Shown: positions 60,001 through 64,000 of the stretch, piece after piece | How positions within the stretch are numbered: the first letter of the stretch is position 1 | How the letters are laid out: every line of letters starts with the position of its first letter | NCBI GenBank assembly: GCA_000181795.3 | Contig: CM012954.1 | Coordinates: 4,189,584-4,253,583 of the forward strand | Direction: 5' to 3' | Source of the DNA: Trichinella spiralis | Lineage: Eukaryota > Nematoda > Enoplea > Trichinellida > Trichinellidae | DNA length: 64,000 nt | Translations under genes and position numbers: made by a program | The notes under the pieces: generated by a model | What the model was told of the DNA's origin: nothing | The model's database searches: none | The model's input: the letters and a program-made list of their open reading frames with translations, nothing else

Positions 60001-62692
60001 GGCAGTTGGAATCAGAGCAGCATCAGTTCTGCATTTTCGGTATTAACCGTCTTGACACATTTGTATCCGTTCAGATCGCATTATTATCGTGCGGGCTCCT
60101 CGAATTCGTCCTCCTGCTCATGCGATGCTCGTTTCAATTATTTGCTGAAATTTTGGTCGCCCGTGTTTCGCATTTTGCTCACTTGTCCAGTGATGCATTT
60201 GCGTCAGCTGGCCGCTTCGGCTCTCGTTTCAACAGTTCCCCACGGCAATCTGCTCGCATTGATAGAAACTTCACGACAGTTCATCACGAGCATTCGGACA
60301 TCATCGCAGAATGCAATCAACGGCTTCTTACAGTTGGTAATAATGTTTTCCTTTCCCCGTCCTCCTTCCCCTTCCCCTTCCATTTTTTCCCGTTGATTTA
60401 TTCATTTTAATTACTTGATTTTTTTCACTATTCTTTTCCAGGTATACGTTGCGTACAACAAGTACAGTAATGACGAAACATTGTCCAAGGTTATATCGTG
60501 TACGTTTCGAGAGAATAAGGAATTTCTAGAGTAAGAGTTGAACGAGAATGATGACGATGATAATAATAAAATAATAATTGGTCATTATTTTTTATATTTT
60601 TTCAAGTCTCGATTTGGTGAGAAAAAACTGTTATGAGAATATTTCCATATTGTTGACATTGTTATGTGATGGCGGCATGCCGATTGAAAGTTCGCTGCGA
60701 AATATATTTTTCGGTTTGAGTGATTTAGTTGCTCAATCACCAACCGGATGTTCTCTTCGACGTACTTTCGTGCGATGGGCAGTGACAGAGTGGAGCAATA
60801 TGGAAATAGCTTGGCCGATCATAACGGAAGATGAAAATTTCAGAATAGAATTGTGGACAGTTGTTGAACAGTGTCCAGATTTGGAGATGATTTTTGATTT
60901 GGAAAAGATGAATATGATGATCAAGGATTTGATGAACACCACTTCCGAAGCACTTATTCACAAAGTACGTCTTTTGACGACCGATCTGATCAACAACGCT
61001 CGGTCGCATGGATGCTTTTCTCCTTTTTTTAGTTCTTTTTATTTTTTTAAATACAATTTCATCTTGAATTTTCGTTTTATGGGCAGGGATTTTTTTCAGA
61101 CTGTCAGTGTGCTTTACAAGAGGTGTGTTTTATTGCATGAGGTGAAGCATGTCACTGAAGAGTTGTTCTGGATCTCGTTTTCAAGACGTTACGATGCTAT
61201 GACAAGGTAAACAAAAACATTCGTCGCATCTTTCTATTCGTTAGCTAGCTATCTAGCTGGCTGGCTTTTCGATTTCGTTACAGATGATGAACTGTTTGTT
61301 CTTTTGAAAATGTTTTAAAAATACGTTTTTACATTGTTTTGGTTTTTTTTACAGTTTACGAAGCAGGTGTTGCCTGTTTTTGTTCGCTTGCATGTATTTA
61401 CCGTGCACTGCAGAGTCGAGATGGGTAATGATGATGAAGAAATTGGAAATTTAAATATGTTATATATGTATATATATTGCTGTTTGTTGTTTTCAAATAT
61501 TTTAGGCGAATAATATCATGGGAAAATTGATCGAATACTTACTGAAGGAGTGTTGCGAAGGAGATGAGGTTGTAGTTGATGAATTCTTGTTCGATGCTTT
61601 GACGGTATTTTTTCAAAGAAGAGACCAGATGAAATTGAAATGTATGCAGCTTTGTTCATTTCAAAGCACCATCTTATTACGGGACAGAATAAAATCATTT
61701 ATATTTTCAGGTGCCAAGCCCTGGTTGATTCTATTGTACATTCTTCTTTTGTCCACTGACTCAGATTCTCGACACCGAGCAGCTCAACTTTGCCACATCC
61801 TTCAAGATGAAGGCAGGGCTTGTTTTGATTTCTATTCTAGACATTTCTTCTATCAATCAATCTATGCAAAGCGCTGTTTTTCAAAGCATATTTTCTTAGA
61901 CAGTTAATTGCTCCGGGTTTCAAAACTTCTTCTAACCGTTTGTTTTTACAGTTTTTTTTATATTAAATTTATACAGCTTTAGTCAGCTTTATATTCAGTA
62001 CCTGAATTGATGATACATTTGTGCAGGTTCAGAGTTCTTGCCCACGCTTCATTTGAAGTCTATCGGTGAAGTTTCTGCGGCTGAATACATTATCGATCTA
62101 ATAGGGAAGTTGGACAAGCCGTTGTTACAGAGATTGGTCAAGACTATACTTGCCAGCTTTTGTCGTATTATTGGAGTATGCTGTTTGTTTTGTGATATTT
62201 CTTAGGCAAACATGATTAGCGTTTATTATTCAATTCTTTGTTCTTTGCTTTATTATACATTTGTTTGTTTTGTTGTGCAAAAAATTACGAGTGCATGCAT
62301 GCATTCAAAATCAGAATTTATCTAAATCAATAACAACGAACTGTTTTCAATTTAAGGATCGCGTTGAAAGTGATATAGCAATGCATTCATCTTTCTACAA
62401 AGATGATTTAAATAAGTTGTTCGAGCCGGTTTGGGCATTGAATTCTGTGATGCGTTCCTACAATACTGATGTAAATTGAAATCAATACCCAGTGCTCCCA
62501 CTTTATCACTCTGTGTTGTTTCAGCAGAATAGCATCTTATGGCCTCCCAGTGAAGATGAACGCGAGCCCAGTGCAGTGGGCTATGAGTATGCAAACGTAC
62601 TTACAGCCTGCTCCCAGCTCATGCAATCCCGAGGTAGACGCCTCGCATTAAACGACCAGTTCATCAGTATTATAATGAAATCATTGAAATGG
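54011..62692 (+). CDS. THADA: THADA/Trm732 homologue (tRNA 2'-O-methylation cofactor), 3' end unresolved
   Basis: At least 25 exons keep phase, about 1,470 residues up to 62692: 54011-54195, 56190-56337, 56396-56491, 56578-56796, 56933-57070, 57122-57215, 57277-57407, 57522-57674, 57748-57834, 57900-58047, 58148-58293, 58360-58640, 58755-58879, 59041-59546, 59616-59857, 59922-60336, 60442-60530, 60607-60964, 61100-61206, 61355-61424, 61506-61641, 61711 to ~61810, 62027-62175, 62357-62470, 62525-62692. The protein is an alpha-helical HEAT-like array. Its identity comes from the DUF2428 core: SRKSAGLPYLISGCL, then NVMRLLIREAQFREAC and WSVRNSANYLFSVLLTRIFG, which parallel THADA's RRSAGIPF and AVRNSSTLLFSALITRIFG. 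Yeast Trm732 partners the Trm7/FTSJ1 methyltransferase for position 32 of the tRNA anticodon loop; animal THADA also affects energy metabolism through SERCA. The donor of exon 22 is ambiguous. Human THADA is 1,953 residues, so more exons probably follow. Intron 1 contains a transposon. Confidence 0.88.
54211..54263 (+). repeat. Left terminal inverted repeat of the Ginger element
   Basis: It matches the reverse complement of 56073-56125 nearly base for base, and includes the internal palindrome CCTATTATTGATAATAGG. Confidence 0.92.
54836..55546 (+). CDS. Integrase core of the Ginger element (partial)
   Basis: An open frame of about 236 codons carries the second half of a DDE/RNase H-like integrase. 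The segment DGDFKYIMTYLNHFKKFRIL is followed by FGAPSILQFDNNREFS with the second catalytic Asp, and HPQSQGAVERLNG with the catalytic Glu. The closest remembered relatives are the integrase of KRBA2 and the many KRBA2-like transposon proteins annotated in invertebrates. Typical upstream family words (CHKKRARKLPKS-like) can be recognised in other frames near 54760-54800, so the listed open frame is only a fragment of the ancestral protein. The enzyme would cut and join the terminal repeats in the nucleus. It sits within the THADA intron and is not part of the host protein. Confidence 0.8.
   Translation: MSPGGLNKFPNHADGDFKYIMTYLNHFKKFRILSPLMSKRTEKVASKLLEIFLTFGAPSILQFDNNREFSYAIIAELKTCWPELKLVTGRPRHPQSQGAVERLNGVVQEDKLAIWMRENGCKRWSMGLKFVQWQINVSIHETTGQSPFKVTFGEEPRIGLESYVLPKSLVDAAKTEEEIEEFLTSHEANDEDSLNRDGKNYEENESNIMKHFSETFIKARKEAASWQTRAAAKMTR
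55598..55939 (+). CDS. Cys-rich C-terminal domain of the Ginger transposase
   Basis: This 113-codon frame ends GQGYVKCMCLSGCPSGRCSC, then RKRVLCNSRCHPGKSCNN. The tightly spaced CxC, CxxxxC and CH motifs form a probable zinc-binding CXC-like module. Similar tails occur at the C-terminus of KRBA2-like transposon proteins. It follows the integrase frame by about 50 bp and is probably part of the same ancestral protein, rather than a separate gene. Confidence 0.7.
   Translation: MPDVDRGPADPKNFLVVVMAECEGLYTVGCRERKLAFNYTAADLQVISENLLSIDEAPDAKMPLRTAVTKATGGQGYVKCMCLSGCPSGRCSCSRKRVLCNSRCHPGKSCNNI
56073..56125 (-). repeat. Right terminal inverted repeat of the Ginger element
   Basis: The mirror copy of 54211-54263, ending CGTAACA before the flanking TA run. 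A second, related palindrome lies just inside it at 56052-56074. Confidence 0.92.
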
Positions 62693-64000
62693 GTGAGTCT
62701 ACCTCGGGAACGGTTGGATACTGAATTGACAAGTATACTGCAGTGTTGAGTTGCTTCTTTTATTTGTTCTCTCTATTGTTTGCTGCTATTTTATTTGTTT
62801 TTCTTTCAGTTCTCATGATGACCATTTAAGGATACATTTCATTGATTGTTGCATTCACTTTGTTTAATTAATCATCTGTTGGGAAAAGCATTTATTATTA
62901 TTTTTTTTTATTTTTTTTATTTTTATTTTTTACACGTTTTCAATTTTTTTTCTTTCTTGAATTCACATTCACATGCATACTTACATACAGATATTTGTGT
63001 GTCTGTCTGTCTGTCTGTCTGTGTGTGTGTGTGTGTGTAGTATTTATTTGATCGGTACGATAAATCATCATCTCTGCTAAACACGCAGAAAATTGTTGTT
63101 GCCGTTTGAAGAGCGATCGTGTCCAGTTGATGATTAATATTTGCTTGTTTACATCTGTGCGCACCCAAGCACACATTATTTTCATGAAAGAAAAAACGTT
63201 GTGTTTTGTGCATTGCTAAAATAAGTATGAAATTATCTAGTACAAAATACGAATACAATTGACATGGTCCCACTTGGCAAGTCACGTCCAAAATGGCAAA
63301 CGCAAAGCGTCATCCACTTGTTTTTTATATTTTTCTTATTTTTTTTATTTTAAATATTTACACTCTGACTTGTTGCAGAAAAACCATAACAAGATGGAAG
63401 GAACAGTATATGTAGTATTTCACCGTAAATGCATTCTGCTCCACCAGTATTGGAAAATATTTCACTTTTCTTTTACTTTGGCCCAAATATGGACACTGTT
63501 GGTGATTTATTTATTTTCTGTAACACTTATAAATTTGTTTTTAATTTTTCAAGCACCACCCCACTGCACATGCTGCATGTTGTTCTTCTGCTGGTCAAAT
63601 ATTCCAGCTTTCTTCTGGGACTTTTCGAACAGGCAAAGCAAAATCTTAATCGGATAACTTTAACTGTATGTTCTGAACCGTCCAAGCGATAATTGGGAAC
63701 TCTGGCGAAAATAACAAGTCCAATACCAACCACATTGTCTTCTCTGTCGACAGATAGATACATGTCCAACAATTCTTAGTTCCACTTCGTATTGTATTTT
63801 TTGTCAATAATATTATTGCACATGCTGTTAATCGACAATTCTTCCTCTTCTCCAGCGGTAATGGAAAAGTTCAACTGGCACTTGTTGTTCCATCACACAA
63901 ATGCATTGAAAATCTAAAATTTGCTATTATTATGCAAAATATAATGTGCACAACAAGCGCAACTTTGATGCTACGCAACGAAAGAATCTACACTGTTCTT
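62693..64000. other. Downstream of the last resolved THADA exon
   Basis: Exon 25 ends with a strong donor (TGG|GTGAGT), so transcription must continue to at least one more exon. The best candidate is at about 63556-63666, after an acceptor-like TTTTTCAAG and before a GTATG donor. Its frame encodes an amphipathic, Leu-rich helix pair (TPLHMLHVVLLLVKYSSF, then FEQAKQNLNRITLT) in the style of THADA. Phase with exon 25 does not join directly, so an intermediate small exon is expected. A CTGT/GT microsatellite lies at 62996-63039. Confidence 0.4.
62996..63039. repeat. (CTGT)n(GT)n microsatellite
   Basis: CTGT units run into a GT dinucleotide tract, in a presumed THADA intron. Confidence 0.9.

Noticed and set aside
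53600-62692. Initial impression of a USP9X/USP24-type deubiquitinase scaffold
   Set aside because: No catalytic Cys or His box is present, and the DUF2428 motifs match THADA.
62846-63291. Frames across the CTGT/GT repeat region
   Set aside because: They are low-complexity translations of microsatellite and T-rich DNA.

Overview
The window is AT-rich metazoan DNA with short introns (mostly about 45-100 nt) and single-copy housekeeping genes on both strands. Many start codons lie a few bases downstream of a 3'-splice-site-like sequence, as expected where spliced-leader trans-splicing is used. Together with the gene set (a THADA homologue, which as I recall Caenorhabditis lacks, an EB-module secreted protein, and a KRBA2/Ginger-type integrase transposon), this suggests a nematode, most likely a clade I (Dorylaimia/Trichinellida-like) worm. 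The assignment is an inference; no rRNA or tRNA gene was found to anchor it.

Layout. 1-5.6 kb is gene-poor, with microsatellites and one orphan exon candidate (3344-3490, +). 5.6-11.8 kb (-) is a two-exon C2H2 zinc-finger gene with a long glutamine-rich minisatellite. 11.8-17.5 kb has no recognisable gene but includes a GC-rich, promoter-like block. 17.5-19.7 kb (-) encodes BiP, the ER Hsp70 ending in KDEL, divergent from GET4 (20.9-22.0 kb, +). Then come an EB-type cysteine-rich secreted protein (22.7-24.3 kb, -), an A/B-type cyclin (24.7-26.1 kb, -), phenylalanyl-tRNA synthetase alpha (26.7-28.8 kb, +), the Elongator subunit ELP5 (29.0-29.8 kb, +), the cyclophilin PPIL3 (30.7-31.3 kb, -), a short BRUCE/BIRC6-like UBC protein (32.5-34.8 kb, -), a GM2-activator-like lipid-binding protein (38.3-38.9 kb, -), an RGS3-like C2-domain protein (41.4-44.4 kb, -), an 18-exon Tpr/Megator-like coiled-coil protein (46.4-53.7 kb, +) and a THADA/Trm732 homologue (54.0 kb to at least 62.7 kb, +). 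A complete-length Ginger-type DNA transposon (54211-56125) sits inside the first THADA intron.

How the genes fit together. BiP and GET4 share a divergent promoter region and both serve protein entry into the ER. FARSA, ELP5 and THADA all act on tRNA (charging, wobble-uridine modification, 2'-O-methylation). FARSA/ELP5 and Tpr-like/THADA are closely spaced same-strand pairs that could be operons.

The most unusual features are three GC-AG introns supported by reading-frame continuity, frequent AAG 3' splice sites, a BRUCE-like E2 with no BIR region, an RGS3-type C2 domain without a visible PDZ or RGS domain, and the intronic Ginger element with paired subterminal hairpins. I did not find a wholly new defence or mobile system.
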